Of a stretch of DNA of 64,000 nucleotides, positions 11,405-22,246 are shown one piece after another. Within the stretch, counting starts at the first letter, position 1. Every line of letters begins with the position of its first letter. The stretch is from positions 93,308,439-93,372,438 of the forward strand of contig CM050450.1 of assembly GCA_027563935.2 (NCBI GenBank), written 5' to 3'. The DNA is from Costus lasius (taxonomy: Eukaryota > Streptophyta > Magnoliopsida > Zingiberales > Costaceae). The notes beneath the pieces were generated by a model. The model did no database searches and was not told where the DNA came from. It saw nothing but the letters and a program-made list of their open reading frames with translations. The translations under genes and the position numbers were made by a program.

Positions 11405-12140
11405 TTGATCCAAATAATGTAAGGTAAGATTGAAATGATGACTTGAAAGTAGAACTTGTCACCTGATGTCTCGTATTTTTATAGTATTTTAGACTAATAT
11501 TTACATGTGAATCGAGACCAATTATAATGCTTTTACATCTCTTTCCAGCTTATTTTATTGATTTTCTTCAGAAGCTTCACTACTTGTTATGTTTGTTGAA
11601 TACAGGACATTTTACTCACTCTTAGAGCTATTTGGATATATATTTACATTTTCGTGTGAATCAAGAATATTGACAAGAAGTTTGGCTTCAAACAGAATTA
11701 ATGGGCATGGCCATAATCTTCCTCACGACTAAAATCTCGCGGCCTCCGCAAAAGTTTATCCGCAAGTGCCAGAGTTCATCCGCAGCCACCATAATTTATT
11801 GCCAGCCGTCAAGGATTAAATGAGCATTAATTATCTGAGGTTTACAAGAATTAAAGAGGTTGCAGTTAATATTTTACCGTTATGATCATAAATGCGGAAT
11901 TTATTTGGATCATTTAATAGCCATCAAGAGCCATAATGGGAATTAAGTTGAGAGTTTGAAGAGTCATGCAATTAATGGATGAGAATTTAATACAGAATAC
12001 CAAGAGACACGCCATTAAAAGAGCCATAATGGAGATTTAATCCAGAATTTAATTCCAGGATTTAATTCAGAATTCCAAGGGGGCACCAGGATTCTATATA
12101 AAGGGGCTAAATTCGCTAAAGAAAATCAGCGCACAGTCGG

Positions 12141-14534
12141 TGTCACGCCCCGGCGGAAGCCGGCTATTTCTAGCTCAGGGTTCCCCAGGGAGTAACAATA
12201 TTGATAGGAACCAGAGAACTACAATAATCCAATATCATTTATTTAATAAACAATCCAAATTTAATATCAACACAATATCTGAATACAACTATCCAAATTA
12301 TCAACTGAATAAAAATACAAAAGACAACTATCTCAACTCGGGCTGGTATCTGCTATCTACTCTATCCCTCCCAGAAGCTAACTCTGTACCTGGAGGAGAA
12401 ACAAAGGGAGTTAGCAGAAATGCTAAGTAGGAATCAACAAACATGGTGAGAGAATCAAATAACAGGATAATACAATAACTGAAACAATGATATACAAATA
12501 ATATAGGAATGTCGTGCAAATCATCAAGCTGGCCACTCAGATCTCACTTAAGAGCCGCACTCATTTTCAGAGTGTTTCCACTGTTGCTCATGCAATGGAA
12601 CGATTGTCCTAAACAGTCCGGAGTGTTGCGTCCAACACTGACATCCGTAGTATTGTCCTAAGACAACTGGCGGTGCCGTACCGGCATCTCAGATAGTCCG
12701 ATGCGCGTCGGAACTATAACTCAGATAGTCTGATATGATCAGAACTATAACTCAGATAGTCTGATATAATCAGAACTATAACTCAGATAAACAGGCCACT
12801 GGAGAATAAATCATCCAGGTCAGAGATCAAAATATAACACGACTTTATCATCTCAGATTTACAATGGTTCCACATACTTATACGTGAATATCTCAGATAC
12901 ACAATTGTTTAATCATGCTCATAAGCCAATAAATCAGATATCTCAACAACGGTTTATTAATCATTCATACAGAAGCAGAATATGACCAAATAAACAAGAT
13001 AATTGAGGTCAACAGGAATTCAGAAACAAATCAAACAGACGAAGCAATCAGATATTAGTGTCATTCTATCAAATGCATCATATATTAAATCAAAGGATTA
13101 AACAACAATTCCTATAATTCATGACACTGTAACAAAGGAGTAGGGTAAGATTCCTACCTCAAACGATGTTATCTCTGAGTCCTTTTGAAAAGTCACTAAT
13201 TGCTTATCACACGATGCAGGCTGATTATTAGATCAACCACTCTGTAACATGAATTTGTACATGAACTATATCATTAAATATTCTAATTTGAAAACTAAAA
13301 CTACCAACATGTAGAACATAACCCTAAACCTAAAGAACCAGTCTCAGATCACATGAACCGAACCTAAAACCCACTGAACCGAACAGAATTGCACTGAACC
13401 GCTCAAATTCACCCTGAACCAAGTTAAACCGAAACTTCTAACTTAAATTACACAAAATAGAAAACTCATATAAAGATATAAAGATTACCATTAGATGGGA
13501 AATTTAATTATCTTTCCAACGGCTACCTGAACCGGCCCGGATTCGACCGAATCGGGGTCGAACCGGTCTAAATTCAATTACTGACCCGAAACTGAAATTG
13601 AACCGCTCGGTCCGGTTCAATTCGATTTCAAAACTTAGCGACCGGTTTATTTATAAATAAACCGCCGCCCAAACCCAATTTCGGACCGAACCGAAACTCG
13701 CCCGCGCCGCCCGAACGCCGCCGCTCAAGACGCCGGACTTGCGTCCGCTGCTTGCGCCGGCGAGCTCCCGAGGGCGCGCCGAAGCTCGGATCACCGCCAA
13801 ACTTCTCCAGTAGACTCCCGACGACGAGGCGGGGCTCTACGACCAGCTTCGGTGAGGTTTCGACCCACGGTCGAAGCTTCCGAAGCGACAGCGGGTATCG
13901 ACGGTGGCGCCGCCGCCGTCGATACACAAAACTTAACCAAACGTAAACGGAACTTCACTAAAACTTCACAGAAGCTTACATACCTTGCTACGATGATGTA
14001 TCGTAGCCCAGAACACCGAGATCGCCGTCGTCAAAGGCGCTGAAAGGCTGGAACACGAGGCGGCGCCGCTCGAACTCCGGCAACGAGTTTGAGGGCGATT
14101 TCTCCTTCCTGGCGGCGCGTCGAGGGTTGAAGATGATCCAGGGTTCGAATCGAACCCACGAGAGCAGAAGCCCTAATATATAGAGGGAAGACGCGTTCGA
14201 TACGGCAAGAACACGGCGGCGAGTAAATCGCCGGAATCCACGGGGAAGACGACGAGTTCGCTCGTCGCCCCAAAATCAAATATAAAGTTAACTCAAATAT
14301 ATTAAACCCGATAATATATTACAAAAGCAAGTTGACTCGGTGGTTAGACGGTGACATTAATTCGCGCGCGACGCGGGTTCGAGCTCCCGCGAGCGCAAAA
14401 TCGAAGGTTTTATAAAAACTTAATTTTTAAACCTTTTAAAAATTCTGAAAAATCCTAGAAAATCATAAAAAATTCCAAAATAAATTTCTGACTTTCTAAA
14501 ATTAAATTTCAAAAAAAAAAAATAGGTTATAACA
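12141..14534 (-). mobile_element. Tekay/Del-type solo LTR, target duplication GTCGG
   Basis: A 2394-bp insert in the Athila-D 5' LTR, flanked by GTCGG at 12136-12140 and 14535-14539. The uninterrupted site is visible in the other LTR near 17480. The + strand ends are TGTCACGCCCC and TTATAACA; on the minus strand it reads TGTTATAACC to GGGGCGTGACA, like Tekay-type LTRs. Orientation was chosen because on the minus strand a block GCTAACTCCCTTTGTTTCTC...CCAGGTACAG parallels the Tekay LTR block AGCTCACCTCCGTTG...TTTTCAGGTGAG near its 3' end. No internal domain remains. A GC-rich segment (13500-14280) carries only spurious frames. Confidence 0.82.
12689..12782. repeat. 31-32 bp tandem repeat, three copies, in the Tekay-type solo LTR
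   Basis: Units TCAGATAGTC(T/C)GATAT...GAACTATAAC at 12689-12720, 12721-12751 and 12752-12782, differing mainly in the central palindrome-like GATATGATC/GATGCGCGTC portion. The position is comparable to the 76-bp tandem array of the Tekay LTRs. Confidence 0.85.
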
Positions 14535-15445
14535 GTCGGGGCTCAAGGTGGGCTAGTGAGTTTTGCAAGGGAGAAAGTTCTTGGTGACTACAAGGGAGGA
14601 GGAAGGAACCTTGCATAATTCTAGAAGACTTGAAGGAATGTTGCAACACTTCTGCCGAGAGTTTGCTTCCTGTTTCTTCTATCTTCTCTTTAGTTTCTTC
14701 TGTTCCTTTAGGGATTTGTACTGAATTGATTCTATGATAGCATAATCTTCTTTATCGGAACAAGAGTGTATCTGAGTTGTTTGGATATTGTCTTCAAACT
14801 TGTTTTCTCATAGCAATGAAAATTTTATTTCGTGTTTATTCGATCTGTGCTGTATTATTGCTAGCATTGCCTTGATCACGCAATTACTTTTCTTGGGCGC
14901 CGCAAGAAGGACCGAAAGGTGAATTGCAACACTATATCTGCCTTATTGAACATGCTCTGAGAGGTCAAGAATTAGGGCCATATTTGTGTGAGGAACTTTA
15001 TAATATCTCTGAACCCAATAAATCAATCTAGGTCCAGTTAGCCACAAAAGTAGGACACCGATCTAGATTGATACCGGATTACGCCGTCGAAAGAGGGTAA
15101 TCTGTACCATTAGATATTTCCTTGAATACTTTTAAAATTGCGTTGTTATGATGATTGTCTTGTTTGAGTTTAAGATCTGTCAACGAGATAAACTCAAAGT
15201 TTCGATGTCTCTGAACTTTGTTTTCTATCCAATACTTTCACTTGTTTGATTCAGCTAGCACTTGTATTTAGTTGTATTTTAATTTATTTTATGAAAACCA
15301 AAAAATGTTCATCTAATCGTCTAGCTATTGATTCGTAATTAGTCGGTACTTGATCACTGTCCCTGTCGGATAGACATCTTAAGTACTACTACGACAAAGC
15401 CATCATGCTTGCGGTTCGTAGTACAGTAAAGTACACATCAAGTTT

Positions 15446-15463
15446 TGGCGCCGTTGCCGGGGA
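15446..15463 (+). promoter_or_regulatory. Athila primer-binding site (Athila-D)
   Basis: TGGCGCCGTTGCCGGGGA, five bases after the LTR end. This is the classic Athila primer site, complementary to the 3' end of plant aspartate tRNA. It fixes Athila-D on the + strand. Confidence 0.92.
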
Positions 15464-17218
15464 CATGCAGTCACTATCGAAGTGATATAAGAATTGGTAG
15501 ACTAGACTTTATCCTGTTTATTTTTTATTCTTTTCTTACTTTTTTTAGTAACTTAGTTTTCCTTCTGTTAGCATAACTTTGCCTTGGCATAGACTTCTTG
15601 AAATATTCACTGCTAAAACTTTTTAAGTCATAGAAGTCTTTGAAGATATGGCCAACTCATTATAACTTGCTAATCATTTTGTGTAAAAGCCGGTGAAAAT
15701 TTTAGATGATGTTCCAGTCAAGCTGAAAAGGACAAGAAGAACAATGAAGAAACTCATACTTATGTGAAAGTCCTTGATTCTACTAAATGAATCAAATCTG
15801 AAAACCTATATGTGGCAGCACCCTAGGTAACTATTGAAAAAAAACATATATCAGATATCACTGTCTCATAATTTAAGGTATGCATCCATGGTGCTGACTT
15901 ATACATTTTAAACTCTGGATGATACTGCAGTCAAGCTAATGACCCTAAACTAGCGCTTCTTGGGAGGCAACCCATGTGCTTTCAATCTTTAATTTTCATA
16001 TGTTTTTCTGATGCATGTTATTTTTTTTTTTTAGGTTGAGATTAAGATTACGTGTCTGGTTGTAATCGTTCGAAAAAAAAAAAACTCTGACATGATGTTA
16101 ACAGCTTTGGTCGTAATTCCAATTGCTCTAGAAAAAATGACCTTCCACTTGGTGGCACCGCGATTACAAGCATGGCTGTAATGTTTATTACAACCATAAT
16201 CTCGCTACTTAAGCCCAACCTTGCACGGTCAACATGTCAACACGGTGATATTAAGGGTCAAGAATTTTTGGTCTATAGTGCCCATCTTCCACCGTTGGTG
16301 CCATTTCTTGTCCACGCCACGCTGCTCGCCTTTTGCCGTTTCCTGCCAACACTACCCCTCTTCCGCCAACTGAAATTGCCGCTGCTCCCTTCAATCTTCC
16401 GCAACACAAATCGGTGCCGTTCTTCAAGCAACGCCGACTTCCAATCTTGCGCCACCTTTTTCAACCCACATGAAAAACGTCCGCCCCCTCGCCTTCAATC
16501 TAGTATGCAGCCACCGACTGAAAATGTCGACGCCGCTCTTCATCTGCCGCAGCCCGTTTCTAGTCCACCGACGAATTCCTCTGCCTTCCCATCAATCCAC
16601 GCCGACCTTCATCCGTCTTCCTCAAGCCGCCACCCTTTCATCTTCTACAACGCATACCAGGCGACGCCTCTTATCTTCTACCATTTTCAGTTCAGCGCCA
16701 CTCTCTCCTTCAATCGCCGCCAGCTTCATCAAATTAGCGCCGAAATAGCTGCTTCAATCAGGCGCCACTTTTCATCTTCTGCAACACCAATTTGCCGCCC
16801 CCTTCCATCAATCGCTCGATGCTTCCTCTTCAATCCCACTTCGATCAGCACTAGCTTCCACGGATAATGACTTCCGCTCGTCTTCCGCCCATCTTCCACC
16901 GTTTCCTACTGCCGACCACATCAAAGCAACTCCAATCGTCCACCACTCTCCTTCAACCTGTCGGCGACACTTCCGTTCCCAGCCAACAATCACACAGCCA
17001 CTGCCGCCACTTAATCTTCAGCAACCGTCGCACCCTCAACAATTTCTTACGATTTTGTTGAAGGGATGCAGTCGCTCACCTCCTTCAATCCAAACTAAAA
17101 TAGTCACCGCCCTAGTCGCTCGCCTCCCTCATTAAAGCTATGCAGCTCTTCCAGATCTGCAGTAAAAATCGATGCCACGCTCCTTCAATCCATTGAAACT
17201 GCCGCCGCCCTCTCTAGC
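15464..17218 (+). other. Athila-D internal region without gag-pol
   Basis: About 480 bp of leader-like AT-rich sequence is followed at about 15950 by the post-pol motif, and then 16270-17218, an unusually C/T-rich stretch full of CTTCAATC, GCCGCC and CATCTTCC words. A 231-codon frame (16172-16867) follows this composition bias and resembles no known retroelement protein, so it is not called a gene. The region ends abruptly against the truncated 3' LTR at 17218/17219. Confidence 0.65.
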
Positions 17219-18427
17219 TTTTACCGTTATGATCATAAATGCGGAATTTATTTGGATCATTTAATAGCCATCAAGAGCCATAATGGGAATTAAGTTGAGA
17301 ACTTGAAGAGTCATGCAATTAATGGATGAGAATTTAATACAGAATACCAAGAGACACGCCATTAAAAGAGCCATAATGGAGATTTAATCCAGAATTTAAT
17401 TCCAGGATTTAATTCATAATTCCAAGGGGCACCAGGATTCTATATAAAGGGGCTAAATTCGCCAAAGAAAATCAGCGCCCAGTCGGGGCTCAAGGTGGGC
17501 TAGTGAGTTTTGCAAGGGAGAAAGGTAGGAACCATGCTAAATTAGCTAAAGAAAACCAACGCCTAGTTGGGTGACTACAAGGGAGGAGGAAGGAACCATG
17601 CATAATTCTAGAGGACTTGAAGGAATGTTGCAATGCTTCTGCAGACAGTTTGCTTCCTCTTTCTTCTATCTTCTCTTTAGTTTCTTCTGTTCCTTTAGGG
17701 ATTTGTACTGAATTGATGCTATAATAACATAATCTTCTTTATCAGAACAAGAGTGTATTTGAGTTGTTTGGATATTGTCTTCAAACTTGTTTTCTCGTAG
17801 CAATGAAAATTTTATTTCGTGTTTATTCGATCTATGCTGTATAATTGCTAGTATTGCCTTGATCATGCAATTACTTTTCTTGGACGCCGCAAGAAGGACC
17901 GAAAGGTGAATTGCGACGGTAGATCTGCCTTATCGAACATGCTCTGAGAGGTCAAGAATTAGGGCTAGATTTGTGTGAGGAACTTTATAATATCTCTGAA
18001 CCCAATGGATCAATCTAGGTCCGGTTAGCCACGAAAGTAGGACGCCAATCTAGATTGATACCAGATTACGTCGTTGAAAGAGGGTAATCTATAAGATTAG
18101 ATATTTCCTTGAATACTTTTAAAATTGCGTTGTTATGATGATTGTCTTGTTTGAGTTTAAGATCCATCAACGAGATAAACTCAAAGTTTCAATGTCTCTA
18201 AACTTTGTTTTCTATCCTATACTTTCACTTGTTTGATTCAGCTAGCACTTGTATTTAGTCGTATTTTAATTTATTTTATGAAAACCCAAAAATGTTCATC
18301 TAATCATCTAGCTATTGATTCATAATTACTCGGTACTTGATCACTGTCCCTGTGGGATCGACATCTTAAGTACTACTACGACAAAGCCGTCACGCTTGCG
18401 ATTAGTAGTACAGTAAAGTACACATGA
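17219..18427 (+). repeat. Athila-D 3' LTR, 5'-truncated
   Basis: It matches the 5' LTR from its base 409 on, with TATA box TCTATATAAAGG at about 17439-17450, and carries an extra segment of about 40 bp (17526-17566, with GCTAAATTAGCTAAAGAAAA) absent from the other copy. It ends ACACATGA (TGA instead of the expected TCA) directly before the TCACC duplication. Confidence 0.82.
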
Positions 18428-18790
18428 TCACCTGCGTTGAAATAGAGTTGAGAATAGAACCCAAATGCAGCTCCAAATCTGAACTTCTGGTTGAAATTGA
18501 TCCTCCAAATTCTTCAGGAAAGTATTTTTCTCTGTGGCGAAGTCTATGGAAGCAAGAAACAACCTCGACGATGCTCTGTCGATGAAGAATGAAGCAACTG
18601 GAAACTCAACTGACGAATGTTACCTGAACTCGATCGAGGCCTCAAATCACAAGAATGTTGGTCGGAGATGGTCCAAAATTGATCAGAAAGGGTTGCCGGA
18701 GGTTTTGGAAAGCAAAAGCGAGCTAAAATCACAGAGATAGCGCTGAATCGAGAAATCCATGAGTGAAAAACCCTAAAATTTGGCAGCAGA

Positions 18791-18800
18791 ATTTATATAG
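18791..18800 (-). promoter_or_regulatory. TATA-like site upstream of the Athila-C third ORF
   Basis: CTATATAAAT on the minus strand. Removing the Athila-D insertion brings it about 420 bp upstream of the ORF-1-like ATG. It follows directly on the palindrome array. Function is inferred from motif and context only. Confidence 0.35.
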
Positions 18801-18807
18801 GTCAGAT

Positions 18808-19286
18808 ACAATTATGGTCATAATTTAAATTACGGCACTGCCGTGAAATCATCTGTACATAATTGAGTAATATTACGACCGTACTATAAATTACGGTGTT
18901 GCCGTGTAACTCTCGGTAAGACTTCAGCTCGAAATTACGGTCATAAAATTTATCACGGCACCACCATAAAAAGTTCGTGAAAAAACTTCAAGACAAAATT
19001 ACGCCCGTGAAATATATTACGGCCCTGCCGTAATTTATTATGTAAGAAAAAAGCTCAAAAATACAAGCGTGATAAATATTACGGTACCACTATGAAAGAT
19101 GTTTATTTTTCATCAGAATTAAATTACAGGTGTAAAATAAATTGCACCCCTACCGTAAAATCATCTGCAGAAAATCAACCAAAAATTACGGGCAAAAAAA
19201 GAATTACAGAAGTGCCGTGAAATATTCTTGCCGAAAATAACACAAAATTACGGCCATAATAAAAATTACGGCCCTGCCGTAATTTC
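18808..19286. repeat. Array of ATTACGG...CCGTAAT palindromes, right copy
   Basis: Roughly eight decayed palindromes of the type AATTACGGC-n-GCCGTAATT at intervals of about 50-70 bp, the most regular being AATTACGGCCCTGCCGTAATT near 19265-19286. They belong to the same family as those at 6538-6890. Confidence 0.75.
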
Positions 19287-19479
19287 TAAAAAATCATAGT
19301 TTTTGCCATTAAAATTTTCAGATTCTCCAACAAAAAGAAAAAAAAAAGAAAATTTAGTATACACAAAAAATAAAAATAAAATAAAAACAAACCTAAGTAA
19401 GAGTGCTTGGGTTGCCTCCCAATAAGCACCAAGTTTTAGGTCACTAGCTTCACCGTTTTGCACTTAAATTTGATCGAGG

Positions 19480-20906
19480 CTCTTCGAGTTGCAATTTCAT
19501 CCTTTCTTCGTTTTGTTCATCCTTGTAAGAATGTTTTAACCTCTAACCATTAACTTTGAATACCCCTATTTTGTCGCTCAATATGTCCACTGTTCCATAG
19601 GGATAAGTTTTCTGAACTTCAGAAGGGCCCAACTATCGAGACTTAAGTTTACTAGGAAAAAGTTTTAATCTTGAATTAAATAAAAGAACAAAGTCACCTA
19701 GTTGCTCCATATGTCCACAGTGGTTTGTAAGCACTCTTGTATGCCCAAAGTGTATCGTTATGTATAGAAGCCCAGTCTGCTCTTGTTTGAGACACAGTTT
19801 TTTTTTTAAATCCCTTTAATCTCTCTATTTGATATTTCAACTTGTCCACTTGTTTGGGGATGATAAGGTATTGCAACTCTATGATTAACACCATAATTTT
19901 TAAGTATGGCTGAAAATCTATGTTCTATAAAGTGTGAGCCTCCATCACTGATGACAACTCTCAGCGTTCCAAAACGTGGAAAAATGATCTTCTTAAATAA
20001 TTTCACAAGTACTCTAGAATCATTAGTGGTAGAAGCAAGAGCCTCAATCCACCTAGAAACATAATCTACTGCCACAAGAATGTATTTATTACCTCAGGAC
20101 GGTGGGAACGGTACCATGAAATCTATCCCCCAAACATCAAATATCTCAACCTCAAGTATGCTAGAAAGTGGCATCTCATTCCTTCCATAATTATTTCCTG
20201 TCTTTTGACATCTATCACAAAATAATATAAAATTTCTAGCATCTTTACAAACTGAGGGCCATTAAAATCCAGATTGTAAAACCTTAAAAATAATCTTTTG
20301 AGTACTAGCATGCTCTCCATAAGATGATCCATCACACTGAAAAAGGATATCCATGATTTCTTCTTCTGGTATACATCTCCTAAAAATTCCATCCACACAA
20401 CTTCTAAATACATAAGGCTCATCCCAAAAATAGTGCTTTGCCTCAGCTAAGAATCTCCTCTTTCCTTGATAACTCATATGAAGAGGAAAAACATTAGCAA
20501 CTAGATAATTCACTATATTAGCATACCATGGAGCCTGGATCTGTTCAATGGGTAAGAGTTGATCATTAGGAAAGGAATCATTAATTATGTCACCTTTATC
20601 TGCATCTATCATTATCCTTGAAAGGTGATCTATAACAAAATTTTCTGCTCCCTTCTTAGCTTTAATTTCCATATCAAACTCTTGAAAAAGTAAAATCCAT
20701 CTAAAAAGGCGTAGTTTACTATCTTTTTTCTCTACCAAGTACTTTACCGTTGCATGATTTGTATACACCACAACCTTAGAATTAATGAAATATGACCTGA
20801 ATTTATCAAAAGCAAAAACAATGGCCAAAAGTTCTTTTTCAGTGGTAGTGTAATTCCTTTGTGTTTCATCTAAGGTTCGACTGGCATAGTAAATAACATA
20901 GGGCAT
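19480..20906 (-). pseudogene. Athila-C RNase H end and integrase (broken)
   Basis: Minus-strand pieces in order: RNase H ([30 protein letters not shown]) and the integrase zinc region in 20262-20906; the integrase core in 19806-20075 ([41 protein letters not shown]); then ADWASIHNDTLWAYKSAYK; then a remnant of the C-terminal motif (FVLLFNSRLKLFPSK) near 19620-19680. Several frame changes and a small deletion after the core show inactivity. It follows the RT block directly and belongs to the same polyprotein. Confidence 0.82.
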
Positions 20907-22246
20907 TTCTCTTTTCTCTGACCAAGTTCTGCTCCTACTACATAATCACTAGCGCCACACATAAGCTCAAAAGGCGAACTCCACTCCGGTGGCTGCATGA
21001 TAGGTGCTCATATCAGAGCCTACTTCAAATCCTGAAAAGTAGACAAACATCTTTCATCAAAAGAAAATTTGACATATTTACAAAGTAAATTAGTAAGTGG
21101 TCTAGCGAGTTTAGAAAAATCCTTAATGAAATGCCAGTACAATCCTACATGTCCCAAAAAAACTTCTGATCTCCTTGACTGCGGTAGGCGGCATCAACTT
21201 CTCAATCACTTCAATCTTGGTTTTGTCAACTTCTATCTCTCTCTCTGAAAATAAGTGTCCTAAAACTATTCCCTGCCTCACCATGAAATGACATTTTTCC
21301 CAATGAAGCACAAGATTAGTTTCTCCACACCTCTACAAAACTTGAGATAAGTTAGCCAAACAATTATCAAAAGGAAAAACATAAACAGAGAAGTCATCCA
21401 TAAAAACATCCATAAAATCCTCAATAAAATCTGAAAATATAGCCATCATACATCTCTGAAAAGTAGTAGGTACATTACACAAACTGAAAGGCATTCTTCT
21501 ATAAGCAAAGATACCATATGGACATGTAAAAGTGGTCTTATCTTGGTCCCCAGGATGGAAGAGAATTTGGAAAAATCTAGAATACCCATCAAAAAAATAG
21601 AAATAAGAGTGTTTTGCAAGCCTTTCAACCATTTGATCAATAAAAGGTAAGGGGAAATGATCTTTCCTAGTGGCTGCATTTAATTTTCCATAATCAATAC
21701 ATATGTGCCAACAAGTTACTGTCCTAGCAGGAATTAATTCATCATCTCTACTTTTCATCACTGTCACACCCCCTTTCTTAGGAACACAATGAACATGACT
21801 TACCCATTTACTATCAGAGATAGGATAGATAATACCTACATCAGGTAATTTGAAAAACTCCTTCTTCACAACTTTTTTCATATATAGGTTATGCCTTCTC
21901 TGAAAATCTACATGTGGTTTGTGTTCTTCCTCCATAAGTATCTTGTGCATACAAAAAGAGGGGTTAATTCCCTTTAAATCATAAATAGAATATCCAATTA
22001 CCTTCCTATGAATTCTTAATTCTTTCAGAAGCAAATATGTCTTTTGTGCATCAAGCTATGGGCCAATAATAACAGGGTAAGTAGAATTTGGCCGAAGAAA
22101 TTCATAACGAAGATTATTTAGCAAAGATTTCAATTCAACTTTTGGAAATTTTTCCTCCTGATTTTCTTGATCATCACATAAAGTACAGTCTAATAAATCA
22201 TGAGTTTTAGATTCAGATTCATCAAACAAAGCATTAAGATCATAAG
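20907..22246 (-). pseudogene. Athila-C reverse transcriptase and upstream linker (broken)
   Basis: Minus-strand pieces: a linker (NALFDESESKTHDLL, 22056-22304 partly in the next element); RT 21333-22034 with VPKKGGVTV, HICIDYGKLNAATRKDHF and FMDDFSVYV (FMDD catalytic box), ended by a stop at 21333; then WEKCHFMVRQGIVLGH and RSFFGTCR (21123-21311) with a frameshift in the thumb motif. It is truncated at 22246/22247 by Chromo-B; the protease and most of gag are missing between here and the gag scrap at 43799. Confidence 0.85.

Larger units (their letters stand above)
11464..15440 (+). repeat. Athila-D 5' LTR (split by a solo LTR)
   Basis: It begins TGATGTCTCGTATTTTTAT and ends AAGTACACATCA, just upstream of the primer site. 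Net of the inserted solo LTR and its duplicated site it is about 1578 bp. From 11872 onward it matches 17219-18427. TATA box TCTATATAAAGG is at 12093-12104. Confidence 0.85.
11464..18427 (+). mobile_element. Athila-D: non-autonomous Athila-type element, target duplication TCACC
   Basis: The element is flanked by TCACC at 11459-11463 and 18428-18432. The left LTR (11464-15440, interrupted by a solo LTR) is followed by an Athila primer site and only about 1.8 kb of internal sequence without gag or pol. The right LTR (17219-18427) lacks the first 408 bp present in the left one. The internal part goes from leader sequence straight to the post-pol motif CTAGCGCTTCTTGGGAGGCA at about 15950, so the whole coding region is missing. 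Such a copy would depend on proteins from other Athila elements. Confidence 0.85.
18433..19479 (-). other. Athila-C post-pol spacer with palindromes and a TATA-like site
   Basis: In minus-strand order, after pol come the Athila motif TTATTGGGAGGCAACCC (about 19409-19425), A-rich sequence, a palindrome array (19286-18808), then CTATATAAAT (18800-18791) and a leader-like segment (TTTTAGGGTTTTTCACTCAT). The sequence continues, across the Athila-D insertion, into the ORF-1-like gene whose ATG is at 11404. No coding frame of its own is credible. The layout could be an internal promoter for the third ORF or a relic of LTR sequence. Confidence 0.55.

Noticed and set aside
14333..14390. Functional tRNA gene
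   Set aside because: The T-arm-like hairpin has an 8-base loop and no complete acceptor stem was found; kept only as an LTR motif finding.
16172..16867. 231-codon frame in the Athila-D internal region
   Set aside because: The frame follows a C/T-rich low-complexity composition (Ser, Pro, Leu, Phe), has no recognisable domain, and competing frames are also open.
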